From contig JABDLU010000048.1 of the NCBI GenBank assembly GCA_013002865.1, forward strand, positions 1-33,587: DNA of 33,587 nt. Direction: 5' to 3'. Every line of letters starts with the position of its first letter. Positions within the stretch are counted from its first letter, which is position 1. The translations under genes and the position numbers were made by a program. Source of the stretch: Acidimicrobiia bacterium. Lineage in GTDB: Bacteria > Actinomycetota > Acidimicrobiia > Spongiisociales > SHLN01. Shown here piece by piece: positions 15,253 to 24,718 of the stretch. The notes under the pieces were generated by a model. The model was not told the DNA's origin. It did no database searches and was given only the letters and a program-made list of their open reading frames with translations.

Positions 15253-17442
15253 GTGGAATCTGATCTCTTTGTCGACCTCAATCCGGCCCAGCGCGAAGCG
15301 GTAGCGGCGACCGAAGGGCCGGTGCTGGTGGTGGCAGGCGCCGGCTCCGGTAAGACGCGGGTGCTCACCTATCGCATCGCGCACCTGCTGCAGGACCTGG
15401 AGATCTCGCCCTATCAGATCCTCGCCATCACCTTCACCAACAAGGCCGCCGCCGAGATGAAGGAGCGGGTCGGCCAGCTGGTCGGCCCCGTGGTCAACTC
15501 GATGTGGGTGTCGACGTTCCACTCGGCCTGTGTCCGGATCCTCCGCCGGGAGGCCAATCGGTTCGGGTATAAGTCGTCGTTCTCGATCTACGACGCAGCC
15601 GATTCGCTTCGGCTGATCACCTACTGCCTGCGCGACCTCGACCTCGACACCAAGCGATTCCCGCCCCGCAACATCCGGGCGGCCATCAGCAACGCCAAGA
15701 ATGAGCTTGTCGATCACGAGACGTTCGCATCGCAGGGATCGGGGTATTTCCACGAGCAGGTGTCCGAGGTCTACCGGCTTTATCAACAGCGCCTGGTCGA
15801 GGCGTCCGCCATGGACTTCGACGACCTGCTCAAGGTGACCGTTGAGCTACTCGGGGCCTTCCCTGAGGTCCTGTCCTATTACCAGGACCGCTTCCGGTAC
15901 ATCCTGATCGACGAGTACCAGGACACCAATCACGCCCAGTACATGATGGTGAAGATGCTGGCCGAGAAGCACGGCAACCTGTGTGTGGTGGGAGATTCCG
16001 ACCAGAGCATCTATGCGTTCCGCGGGGCCAATATACGCAACATCATCGAATTCGAGCGGGACTATCCCGACGCCCGTATCATTCTGCTGGAGCAGAACTA
16101 CCGGTCGACGCAGAACATCCTCGATGCTGCCAACTCGGTCATCGCCAACAACCCGGCCCGCCAGCCGAAGCGACTCTGGACCGATGCCGGCGGCGGAGAG
16201 AAGATCCGCCGGTACGAGGCCCAGGACGAGCGTGATGAGGCCGCCTACGTCGCCGAAAAGGTGGGGGAACTCGAACAGGAAGGCCTGGCGGCCCGTGACA
16301 TGGCCGTGTTCTACCGGACCAACGCCCAGAGCCGCGTGCTGGAGGAAGTGTTCGTTCGCTACGGCATCCCGTACCAGGTGGTGGGCGGCACCAAGTTCTA
16401 CGACCGTCGGGAGGTCAAGGACGGGTTCGGCTACCTGCAGGTGCTGGTCAACCCCGACGACCAGGTCGCGCTCAAGCGCATCATCAACTCACCGAAGCGC
16501 GGGATCGGCGATACGTCGGTCGGGCACATCGACCGGTTCAGCCAGGCCGAGGGGATCACCTTCTACGACGCGCTTCTCAGGATCAACGACATCCCGGGGG
16601 TGTCTAAGCGGGCTGCCAGGTCGGTGACCGAGTTCCTCGGGCTGATCGACTATTTGCGGGAGAAGGCGGAGGCCGGGCCCCGGGCGGCGGTCGACGCGAT
16701 GCTCATCGACAGCGGGCTCGTCCAGGCCTTCGAGGCGGAGCGAACGGTCGAGGCGCTCGGCCGGGTGGAGAACCTCAAAGAGCTGCTCACCATCGCCGAG
16801 GAGTTCGAAGAGTCCGGGCCGGGCCGCGAAGACGCCGAGGGTGTGCCGTGGGTTGAGCTCGATGGCATGAGCCGGCTACAACTGTTCCTGGAAACGGTCA
16901 GCCTCGTGAACGAAACCGATGAGTTGGCCGACGATGCCCACACCGGTGCCGTCACGCTGATGACCCTGCACAACGCCAAGGGCCTCGAGTTCCCGGTGAT
17001 CTTCATGGTCGGTCTCGAAGACGGCGTGTTCCCGCACATGCGATCCCTCGGCGAGCCCGCCGAGATGGAGGAGGAACGCCGGCTGTTCTATGTCGGGGTG
17101 ACGCGTGCCGAACAGCGGTTGTTTCTCATCAACGCCGTTCAGCGGGCGCTATGGGGGGCTCCCAACTTCAACGGCCCGAGCCGATTCCTGCGGGAGGTCC
17201 CCGAGCATCTCCTCGAGGAGGAGTCCCGGGTGCGGCGCGACAAGCGAGAGTCATACCCGGCCCGCCCCGACCCGATCTCCGGCGTGTCAACGGGTGAGCA
17301 GGTCATCCATGACCACTGGGGGAGGGGGATCATCGTCTCGATCGACGGTGCCGGGGACAAAGCCGAGGCTGTCGTCGAGTTCGACGGTGAGGGCAAGAAA
17401 ACCCTGCTGCTCGCATGGGCCCCGCTCCGGAAGGTCGAGTAG
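15253..17442 (+). CDS. pcrA: UvrD/PcrA-family ATP-dependent 3'-5' DNA helicase
   Basis: The protein is 729 residues, the usual PcrA/UvrD length. SF1A motifs are in order: Q-motif region LNPAQREAV, Walker A AGAGSGKTRV (Lys34), motif Ia ITFTNKAAAEMKERV, DEYQDTN (motif II), VVGDSDQSIYAFRGA (III), LEQNYRST (IV), TLHNAKGLEFPVIFMVGLEDGVFP (V) and RRLFYVGVTRAEQRLFL (VI). The C-terminal IHDHWGRGIIVSIDG...LRKVE matches the Tudor-like RNA-polymerase-binding end of PcrA. It acts in nucleotide-excision repair and conflict resolution. The start GTG 15253 gives the expected N-terminus. The gene is alone; a perfect heptad array begins at its stop codon. Confidence 0.95.
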   Translation: MESDLFVDLNPAQREAVAATEGPVLVVAGAGSGKTRVLTYRIAHLLQDLEISPYQILAITFTNKAAAEMKERVGQLVGPVVNSMWVSTFHSACVRILRREANRFGYKSSFSIYDAADSLRLITYCLRDLDLDTKRFPPRNIRAAISNAKNELVDHETFASQGSGYFHEQVSEVYRLYQQRLVEASAMDFDDLLKVTVELLGAFPEVLSYYQDRFRYILIDEYQDTNHAQYMMVKMLAEKHGNLCVVGDSDQSIYAFRGANIRNIIEFERDYPDARIILLEQNYRSTQNILDAANSVIANNPARQPKRLWTDAGGGEKIRRYEAQDERDEAAYVAEKVGELEQEGLAARDMAVFYRTNAQSRVLEEVFVRYGIPYQVVGGTKFYDRREVKDGFGYLQVLVNPDDQVALKRIINSPKRGIGDTSVGHIDRFSQAEGITFYDALLRINDIPGVSKRAARSVTEFLGLIDYLREKAEAGPRAAVDAMLIDSGLVQAFEAERTVEALGRVENLKELLTIAEEFEESGPGREDAEGVPWVELDGMSRLQLFLETVSLVNETDELADDAHTGAVTLMTLHNAKGLEFPVIFMVGLEDGVFPHMRSLGEPAEMEEERRLFYVGVTRAEQRLFLINAVQRALWGAPNFNGPSRFLREVPEHLLEEESRVRRDKRESYPARPDPISGVSTGEQVIHDHWGRGIIVSIDGAGDKAEAVVEFDGEGKKTLLLAWAPLRKVE

Positions 17443-17491
17443 TCGTTGGTCGTTGGTCGTTGGTCGTTGGTCGTTGGTCGTTGGTCGTTGG
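17443..17491. repeat. Seven perfect TCGTTGG heptads
   Basis: Seven uninterrupted, identical copies of TCGTTGG begin at the base after the pcrA stop codon, with a degenerate eighth (GCGTCGG). The identity of all copies suggests recent expansion. The same heptad occurs near 14693, and the unit resembles the TTGGTCA STRR heptamer of cyanobacteria in rotated form. Confidence 0.95.
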
Positions 17492-17562
17492 GCGTCGGCT
17501 AGGTGTGCTGAGACCCCGGGCATTGTGACCTTCAGCCCTGCCGACGATGCCCGTGGGATCGC

Positions 17563-17595
17563 GATAGTCACGAAGTGGGTTCAACCGATGTTGAA
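17563..17595 (+). promoter_or_regulatory. Candidate -10 and ArsR operator at the start of arsR
   Basis: GATAGT (17563-17568) lies 6 nt before GTG 17575. The perfect inverted repeat TTCAAC-CGAT-GTTGAA (17580-17595) is the kind of TTCAA..TTGAA site bound by ArsR/SmtB repressors and here falls in the first codons of the reading frame. Confidence 0.5.
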
Positions 17596-17880
17596 ACAAC
17601 AACTCTTGAATTGAGAGCAGCCGCGTTCCGTGCATTGAGCGACCCGATCCGGCTGTCGATCCTCGACCAGCTGAACCGGGGCCGACGCTGCGTCTGTGAT
17701 CTTCAAGAAGTCCTGGACGTCGCTCCGAACCTGTTGTCCTATCACTTGAGGATCCTGCGCGAGGCAGGTCTGGTTGTTTCGTTCCGTCGCGGACGGTGGG
17801 TCGACTACCAGATCGCGGATGGTGCCGCCGAGGCCGTGAGGGCAGCTCTGCCCTCGCCGCTGATCGAGGTGGTGTCGTGA
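17575..17880 (+). CDS. arsR: ArsR-family arsenite-responsive repressor
   Basis: The protein is 101 residues from GTG 17575. It has the ArsR winged helix: ALSDPIRLSILDQL, then RRCVCDLQEVLDVAPNLLSYHLRILREAGLV (recognition helix) and the wing FRRGRWVDYQI. The CVC pair in helix 3 is the classical As(III)/Sb(III) site of E. coli-type ArsR (ELCVCDL). On metalloid binding it should release the operon. TTG 17611 (MRAAAFRAL) is an alternative start that would place the palindrome upstream of the gene rather than inside it. It overlaps acr3 by GTGA, so the two form one operon. Confidence 0.92.
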   Translation: MGSTDVETTTLELRAAAFRALSDPIRLSILDQLNRGRRCVCDLQEVLDVAPNLLSYHLRILREAGLVVSFRRGRWVDYQIADGAAEAVRAALPSPLIEVVS

Positions 17881-18983
17881 CCGCCGGCATCGACGTCGAG
17901 GCGCCCGTCCTGGAACGGCTTTCGCTTCTTGACCGTTTTCTGCCGGTGTGGATCGGAGTCGCCATGGTGATCGGCCTGCTTCTCGGTCGTCTCATCCCCG
18001 ACCTGAACGACTGGCTTGACACGGTCAAGATCGGCACCGTGTCGCTCCCCATCGCCATCGGCCTTCTGGCAATGATGTACCCGGTGCTCGCCAAGGTCCG
18101 CTACTCGAAGGTCGGTGAGATCGCCGCCGATCGGAAGCTCATGGTCACCTCGCTGGTGCTCAACTGGATCATCGGACCGGCGCTGATGTTCGCCCTCGCC
18201 TGGATCCTGCTTCCCGACTTGCCCGAGTACCGCACCGGACTAATTGTCATCGGCCTCGCCCGCTGCATCGCCATGGTCCTGATCTGGAACGACCTTGCGT
18301 GCGGCGACCGTGAAGCTGCCGCCGTTCTCGTCGCTATCAACTCCGTGTTCCAGATCGTCGCCTACTCGATCCTTGGCTACTTCTACCTGCAACTGCTCCC
18401 CGAATGGCTCGGACTCGACACAGCCACGCTCGACGTCACGATGTGGGAGATCGCCAAGATCGTGCTCGTCTTTCTGGGCATCCCCCTTGCCGGCGGTTAT
18501 CTCACCCGGCGGTGGGGCGAACAGGCCCGTGGCGTCGAGTGGTACGAGACACGCTTCCTGCCGCGCCTTGGCCCGTGGGCCCTCTACGGTCTCCTATTCA
18601 CGATCGTCATCCTGTTCGCCCTCCAAGGTGAAACGATCACCGACCGTCCCCTCGACGTTGCCCGCATCGCGATCCCACTCCTCATCTACTTCTCCCTCAT
18701 GTGGGGCGTCTCGTTCGCCCTCGGACTGTGGCTCCGGCTCTCCTACGAGAAGAACACCACCGTCGCATTCACCGCCGCCTCAAACAACTTCGAACTCGCC
18801 ATCGCTGTGGCCATTGGCGTCTTCGGGGTCACCTCCGGCGAAGCCCTTGCCGGCGTCGTCGGTCCCCTCATCGAAGTTCCGGTCCTCGTCGGCCTCGTCT
18901 ACGTCGCTCTGTGGGCCCGCACGCGCTTCTACCGCAATGGCCGTAGACCTCTCAAGAGTTCCTCGGTCGGATCATTGGAGTAG
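17877..18983 (+). CDS. acr3: ACR3-family arsenite efflux permease
   Basis: The protein is 368 residues with about ten TM helices, normal for ACR3 (also annotated arsB). Diagnostic stretches are MMYPVLAKVRY in TM2-3, LARCIAMVLIWNDLACGD around TM4 with the conserved Cys needed for transport, and AASNNFELAIAVAIGVFG in TM9. It exports As(OH)3/arsenite across the inner membrane using the proton motive force. GTG 17877 overlaps the arsR stop (GTGA); the ORF-track start at 17796 lies inside arsR. No arsenate reductase (ArsC) is adjacent, so arsenate reduction must be encoded elsewhere or the unit serves arsenite only. Confidence 0.95.
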   Translation: MTAGIDVEAPVLERLSLLDRFLPVWIGVAMVIGLLLGRLIPDLNDWLDTVKIGTVSLPIAIGLLAMMYPVLAKVRYSKVGEIAADRKLMVTSLVLNWIIGPALMFALAWILLPDLPEYRTGLIVIGLARCIAMVLIWNDLACGDREAAAVLVAINSVFQIVAYSILGYFYLQLLPEWLGLDTATLDVTMWEIAKIVLVFLGIPLAGGYLTRRWGEQARGVEWYETRFLPRLGPWALYGLLFTIVILFALQGETITDRPLDVARIAIPLLIYFSLMWGVSFALGLWLRLSYEKNTTVAFTAASNNFELAIAVAIGVFGVTSGEALAGVVGPLIEVPVLVGLVYVALWARTRFYRNGRRPLKSSSVGSLE

Positions 18984-19069
18984 CGACGCGATCGTCGCCG
19001 TGGCCAGGCGAGCGGGCGCCGTCACCGCAGCCATGCGTTCACGGGCCGGCGGGTTCGCGCAGGCTTCGC

Positions 19070-20722
<1,653 letters not shown>

Positions 20723-20752
20723 GACCGGGACGGTACAGCGCCGGTGCGACGA

Positions 20753-20771
20753 GTGACTATTTCGGTGACTA
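20753..20771 (+). promoter_or_regulatory. Direct repeat upstream of the sigma-factor operon
   Basis: GTGACTA occurs twice with a 12-bp period (20753-20759, 20765-20771), 55 bp before the ATG at 20826. It could be part of an activator site or an ECF-type promoter; no standard -35/-10 pair is clear. Confidence 0.25.
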
Positions 20772-20825
20772 CCCGTCGAATCTGCCGTGATCGCAGCGTC
20801 TTACGGGTGAGGAAAGGAAAACCAC

Positions 20826-21365
20826 ATGAAACGAGCACTCATCGTCGCCCTGACCGTCGCCCTATTCGGCACCCTGTTTGCCGGGATGGCGGCCGCCCAA
20901 TCATCCGTCGACCTCAAACCTGCCCAGTCCGACATCCGGCCTGATGCAGGTGAGGACTCGGCCGACATCGGCCACATCCTGAGGCGATGCCGGCACCTGT
21001 TTGGGGAGGATGAACTGACGGACAGCCTCGAGGAGCGGTGTCTCGAGCTGTGGAAACGGTGGTGCAGCGCACACCCGGACGCCCGCTACTGCCGCCGGCC
21101 CGACGTGCGGCCGCACGATTGCCGGGTGACCGACCGCGTCATCGACCGGCGATGCCATCCAGATCGGCCGACTGATCGACCGGTTGATCGTCCCGCCGTG
21201 CGGCCCGCCGACGTCCCGGCCGATCGCCCGGTGGTGCGACCCTCCGATGCTCCGTCCGATCGCCCGACCGACAAGCGCCCGACCGACCAGCGCCCGACCG
21301 ACCAGCGCCCGACCGACAGAACGAGAAATGACGTACACCTGCGCCTTCGCAGCGCCGATCTCTAG
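20826..21365 (+). CDS. Secreted Arg/Asp/Pro repeat protein
   Basis: The protein is 179 residues. A clear Sec signal peptide (MKRALIVALTVALFGTLFAGMAAAQ) is followed by a Cys-containing helical domain (about 50-100, six Cys) and a low-complexity tail built from DRPxxRPxD and RPTDQ units (about 110-170). AGGAAAGG upstream of ATG 20826 is a strong ribosome binding site. It ends 22 bp before the sigma gene, so it is probably the first gene of that operon and may be secreted cargo or a signal for the sigma/anti-sigma pair. I recognise no family. The repeat tail is encoded by 15-bp direct repeats. Confidence 0.75.
   Translation: MKRALIVALTVALFGTLFAGMAAAQSSVDLKPAQSDIRPDAGEDSADIGHILRRCRHLFGEDELTDSLEERCLELWKRWCSAHPDARYCRRPDVRPHDCRVTDRVIDRRCHPDRPTDRPVDRPAVRPADVPADRPVVRPSDAPSDRPTDKRPTDQRPTDQRPTDRTRNDVHLRLRSADL
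21274..21318 (+). repeat. 15-bp coding direct repeat (RPTDQ units)
   Basis: The string GCCCGACCGACCAGC is repeated in tandem, giving RPTDK/RPTDQ/RPTDQ/RPTD. Slippage at this site would change the length of the secreted tail. Confidence 0.6.
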
Positions 21366-21387
21366 AGGTATTCGCCAACCACGAGGA

Positions 21388-21951
21388 ATGACCATTACGC
21401 GTGGTGCCGACAACGCCGAGTTGCGCGCACTCCCGGAGGGAGTGCGCCGGCTCGCGCCCGACGCGTTCCGCACCCTGTATGACGAGCTCGCCGACGGCCT
21501 CAATTCGTTTGCCATCTCCCTCTTACGCGACCGTGCCGCGGCCGAGGACGCCGTGCAGCAGGCGTTCCTCGAGTTCGTCCAGGCGGCACCGGGGCTCCGC
21601 GGCGACTTCGCGGCCATGCGTGCGTGGCTGTTTCGCAGTGTGCGGTTCCGGTGTCTCGACGAGATCCGCCGCCGGCAGCGGCGGCGTGAAACGCTACACG
21701 CCGAGCTGCCGGACGACCTCCTCTCCACGGTTCCTTCCCCGGGGGGTGGGGGCGACCTCGCGGCCGCCATGTCCGAGTTGACCGAGCAGCAGCGCGCCGT
21801 GCTGTTTCTCCGTCACGTCGCGGGCATGAGCGGCCACGAGGTCGCGGTCGTGCTCGACACCAACCGCGCCGCTGTGTTCGCAACGGCGGCTCGGGCCGAA
21901 CGACGCCTCCGTGCCCTGCTGGGCGGGGCAGAGAGCAGGAGTACCGCCTGA
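21388..21951 (+). CDS. Sigma-70 family (ECF-like) RNA polymerase sigma factor
   Basis: The protein is 187 residues from ATG 21388. Region 2 is visible as APDAFRTLYDELADGLNSFAISLLRDRAAAEDAVQQAFLEFVQAAP followed by AWLFRSVRFRCLDEIRRRQRR, and region 4 as LTEQQRAVLFLRHVAGMSGHEVAVVLDTNRAAVFATAARAERRLRALL with a helix-turn-helix. There is no region 1 or 3, as in ECF sigma factors. The ATG at about 21328 is an alternative start but would overlap the preceding gene. Its stop overlaps the next ATG (TGATG), placing it in one operon with a membrane-anchored partner that probably controls it. Confidence 0.88.
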   Translation: MTITRGADNAELRALPEGVRRLAPDAFRTLYDELADGLNSFAISLLRDRAAAEDAVQQAFLEFVQAAPGLRGDFAAMRAWLFRSVRFRCLDEIRRRQRRRETLHAELPDDLLSTVPSPGGGGDLAAAMSELTEQQRAVLFLRHVAGMSGHEVAVVLDTNRAAVFATAARAERRLRALLGGAESRSTA

Positions 21952-22904
21952 TGGATATCAAGAAGACGCTTCGGGAGGCTCTGTGGCACCCGGTCGAGGA
22001 GGAGACCCGCTCCAGCCAGCTCGCTGCCATCGAGGCAGCCGTCGATGCACAGCGGGCCCGCCCGACCCCGGTGGCCAGGCGACGGCGCCGGTTCACCACG
22101 GTGGCGGTTACGGCCGCTCTGCTGGCGGTTCCGGCCGGAGTTGCATTCGCAGCAGAAGGGTCGCTTCCGGGTGAGGCGCTCTACCCGGTGAAGAAGCTCA
22201 CCGAAGCAATCCGATCGGTGGTCGACGCCGATATCGCCGCCGAGCACCGGGTTGCCGAGCTGGAAACACTGCTGGCGAGCGACGCTCCGGCCGGCGAGGT
22301 CGCCATTCAGGCCGATCGTGCTGAAGCGGAGGTTGCCCGGCTCGGCGCCGATCATCCGCTCGCCGACCGGCTGGAAGCCCTGGCGGTCGATCGGCCAGAC
22401 CGGCCGAGCGACGCCGATCCACCGCCGATCCGGTCGGACGATCCGGCCACCACGACCACCGTCGTGGACCCGACCACTACGACCAACGACCGGCCGTCGA
22501 CGACGGTCGCTGACGACCCGGTGTCGACGACATCAACAACCGTGCCGACGACGACCACGGCGCCGGCCACCACCACGACCGTGCTCGACCGGGAGACCGT
22601 CCGGGTGATCGGGCGGGTGATGGCCGGTCCCACCTGCCCGACCGAGCGCCACCCGCCCGATCCCGATTGTGCCGACCGCCCGGTCGACGGGGCAGTCTTG
22701 ATCGTCACCGATCTCGACGGCGCGGAACAATCCCGGGTCACGTCGGATGCCGACGGCAGGTTCGGGCTCCGTCTCGAGAGTGGTGCCTACCGGCTCGTGC
22801 CCCAGCCCCACGACGGGCTGCTGGGCACAGCTCCGCCCCAGGAGTTCACTGTCGAATCAGACCCGGTTGAGCTGCAGGTCGCCTACGACACCGGTATCCG
22901 CTAG
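21951..22904 (+). CDS. Membrane-anchored DUF5667-like protein, putative anti-sigma partner
   Basis: The protein is 317 residues. A short cytoplasmic N-terminus (about 1-48) is followed by one TM helix (FTTVAVTAALLAVPAGVAFAA), then LPGEALYPVKKLTEAIRS, the signature of the DUF5667 region found beside actinobacterial sigma factors. A Thr/Pro/Asp linker (about 140-215) leads to a C-terminal beta-sandwich-like domain (GPTCPTERHPPDPDCADRPV, SDADGRFGLRLESGAYRLVPQP) resembling carboxypeptidase-regulatory/prealbumin-like folds. The topology suggests the outer domain senses and the inner segment holds the sigma factor. There is no zinc HHCC motif, so a ZAS-type anti-sigma is excluded and direct sigma binding is unproven. 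Confidence 0.75.
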   Translation: MDIKKTLREALWHPVEEETRSSQLAAIEAAVDAQRARPTPVARRRRRFTTVAVTAALLAVPAGVAFAAEGSLPGEALYPVKKLTEAIRSVVDADIAAEHRVAELETLLASDAPAGEVAIQADRAEAEVARLGADHPLADRLEALAVDRPDRPSDADPPPIRSDDPATTTTVVDPTTTTNDRPSTTVADDPVSTTSTTVPTTTTAPATTTTVLDRETVRVIGRVMAGPTCPTERHPPDPDCADRPVDGAVLIVTDLDGAEQSRVTSDADGRFGLRLESGAYRLVPQPHDGLLGTAPPQEFTVESDPVELQVAYDTGIR

Positions 22905-22906
22905 CG

Positions 22907-24595
22907 CTAGTGCCAGGTGGCCGAGCCGGCGGTCGGCATGATGTGCACCCAGGTGCGGCCGGGATCCATGGCGATCTCCCGGCCGTCTTCTCGCATGAAA
23001 CGGAAGAACTGGCCGGTGGTGTCCCGGACCCATTCAACCGGCCAGGCCTGGCCGTTGCGGAAGACGACGGCGTCACCCCGTCCGGTGACGATGTAGTCGG
23101 GGACCGGCTGGTTGGCAGAGTCGCGTCTGCCGGTGTCGATCTGCTCGACGTAGGCAACCACCACCGAATCGGCGGTGATCGGTGCTCCGTCGGCATCAAG
23201 CGATCGGCTGCCCGATTGTGATCGTACGTAGTGCCCGTCCTGGTAGCTCCACGCCAGGGTGTTTGCCCCGGTCATCGCCACGTCGAGGGCCGTGGCCGGC
23301 ACCCCACCGGAGGGAATCCAGGAGTCGAACGGCAGCACGGGAGCGACCGAGCCCGTCCACCCGTCGTCGGGCAACCGGCTGAAGTCGTACATGAGGTCGT
23401 ACACCCGGCGCCGGTTCGGATCGCGGTAGTAGCCGGGGATCCGTCCGTTTCCCTCGTCGACGGCGACCTGGGAGAGCGTCTGGCGAACCGAGGCCTGGCC
23501 CCCACTATGGAGCACGCGGGCGTCGAACGGCTCAATGAGCTTCGGGTCGACCTCGCGAACGCTGCGGAGCGGGCCGGCGATCCGGGGGAGCTCTGATTGA
23601 TAGAGCACGATCCACCGACCGATTCCCCCCTCGACGATGACTTCCATCACGAAATCGGCTTCGGCGATGCCGGCCTGCGGGCGGGCGCGGGAGGAATTGG
23701 AGATCTTGGCGATGACTACCCGGTTGGCCGGGTTGGCGCCGATCTTCCCGGTGAGCGACGAGACCGGAGCAGTGCCGCCGACATGGTTCTGGATGTTGCC
23801 GGCCACCGCCTGCCAATCGGAACGACCAAACTGGAAACTGCGGCGAGAGGCTTTGCCCGTCCACAGATGGTCATGCAGATGAACCGTGGTCGTGAACGGC
23901 CGGAACACTCCCGGTGTGTCCGTGCCATCCCCGTTCCAGTCTCCGACCACGAACTGGTCGCCGCGGGCTCCGAAGTACAAGGAGCCGGCCGAGTCGGCGA
24001 CCAGGTGCTCTGTTGGGTCGGTGGCATAGAAAACTGACAGCGAACTGATTCGCTGCAGGAAGATGCCATCGATGCCGTTGCCGTCTGGGTCGCCGGCATG
24101 CGGGATATCAGCATGGGTGCCGAACCAGAACACCTGGTCGGCAATACTGGTGGCGTTGGTACCGGCCAGGAACACCTGGCCGAAACGGCTCAGTCCAAGG
24201 GTGTCGATGCCGTCGCCGTCCCAGTCGCCGGCAAAGATGGTGCGATCACCGGGCAAACCGAAGAAGAAGCGCAATTCGGGCTCATCGATGGTCTCGCCGA
24301 ACGCAGGAATCCGGTTGGTCAGATGGGCCGACCCATCCGACGGGCGGTAGACGCCGGGCGTGTCGATCCCGTCGCCGTCCCAATCACCAAGGAGCGGAAT
24401 GTCGCCTTCCGCGCCGAGATCGAAGCGGTAGTCGACGTGGCCGGGCTGTTGGACGTGCCACCGGCCGGACGGCTCAACCAGGACGACGTGATCGGGATCG
24501 TCTCCAGCCGCCTGCGCCGGGTCGGCCCATGCTGAGCTGAGCGCGAGCAGGCCGAAGCCCACAGCCCATATCACCACCGCCCGTTTTCCGCCCAC
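22907..24595 (-). CDS. Secreted FG-GAP/VCBS-like repeat protein with DUF3048 domains
   Basis: The protein is 562 residues from GTG 24595, which has AGGAG 5 nt upstream; the ORF-track start at 25003 would run through the divergent promoter region and is rejected. A signal peptide (about 1-30) is followed by four to five repeats of GDWDGDGIDTPGVYRP type (about 50-240), Ca-binding-like Asp/Gly loops of a beta-propeller. From about 265 it matches DUF3048: PANRVVIAKISNSSRARPQAGIAEADFVMEVIVEGGIGRW, RIAGPLRSVREVDP, then the DUF3048 C-terminal domain to the end. DUF3048 (YerB-like) proteins are secreted or lipoproteins of unknown function. Only 2 bp separate its stop from the convergent gene. Confidence 0.85.
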   Translation of the reverse strand: MGGKRAVVIWAVGFGLLALSSAWADPAQAAGDDPDHVVLVEPSGRWHVQQPGHVDYRFDLGAEGDIPLLGDWDGDGIDTPGVYRPSDGSAHLTNRIPAFGETIDEPELRFFFGLPGDRTIFAGDWDGDGIDTLGLSRFGQVFLAGTNATSIADQVFWFGTHADIPHAGDPDGNGIDGIFLQRISSLSVFYATDPTEHLVADSAGSLYFGARGDQFVVGDWNGDGTDTPGVFRPFTTTVHLHDHLWTGKASRRSFQFGRSDWQAVAGNIQNHVGGTAPVSSLTGKIGANPANRVVIAKISNSSRARPQAGIAEADFVMEVIVEGGIGRWIVLYQSELPRIAGPLRSVREVDPKLIEPFDARVLHSGGQASVRQTLSQVAVDEGNGRIPGYYRDPNRRRVYDLMYDFSRLPDDGWTGSVAPVLPFDSWIPSGGVPATALDVAMTGANTLAWSYQDGHYVRSQSGSRSLDADGAPITADSVVVAYVEQIDTGRRDSANQPVPDYIVTGRGDAVVFRNGQAWPVEWVRDTTGQFFRFMREDGREIAMDPGRTWVHIMPTAGSATWH

Positions 24596-24718
24596 TTCCG
24601 CTCCTGCCCAGCCCGTGACCCTATCAACGTGCCACGGGTGCCAACAACTCGCAAATCGAATGCTCAAGCAAACGTGGTCCGGGGTCGATTGGTATCCATA
24701 TGAACCCTGAGAACCTCC

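Noticed and set aside
14947-15786. 279-residue minus-strand ORF spanning the repeat units and the start of pcrA
   Set aside because: It translates repeat DNA and the antisense of helicase motifs; no domain or start signal supports it.
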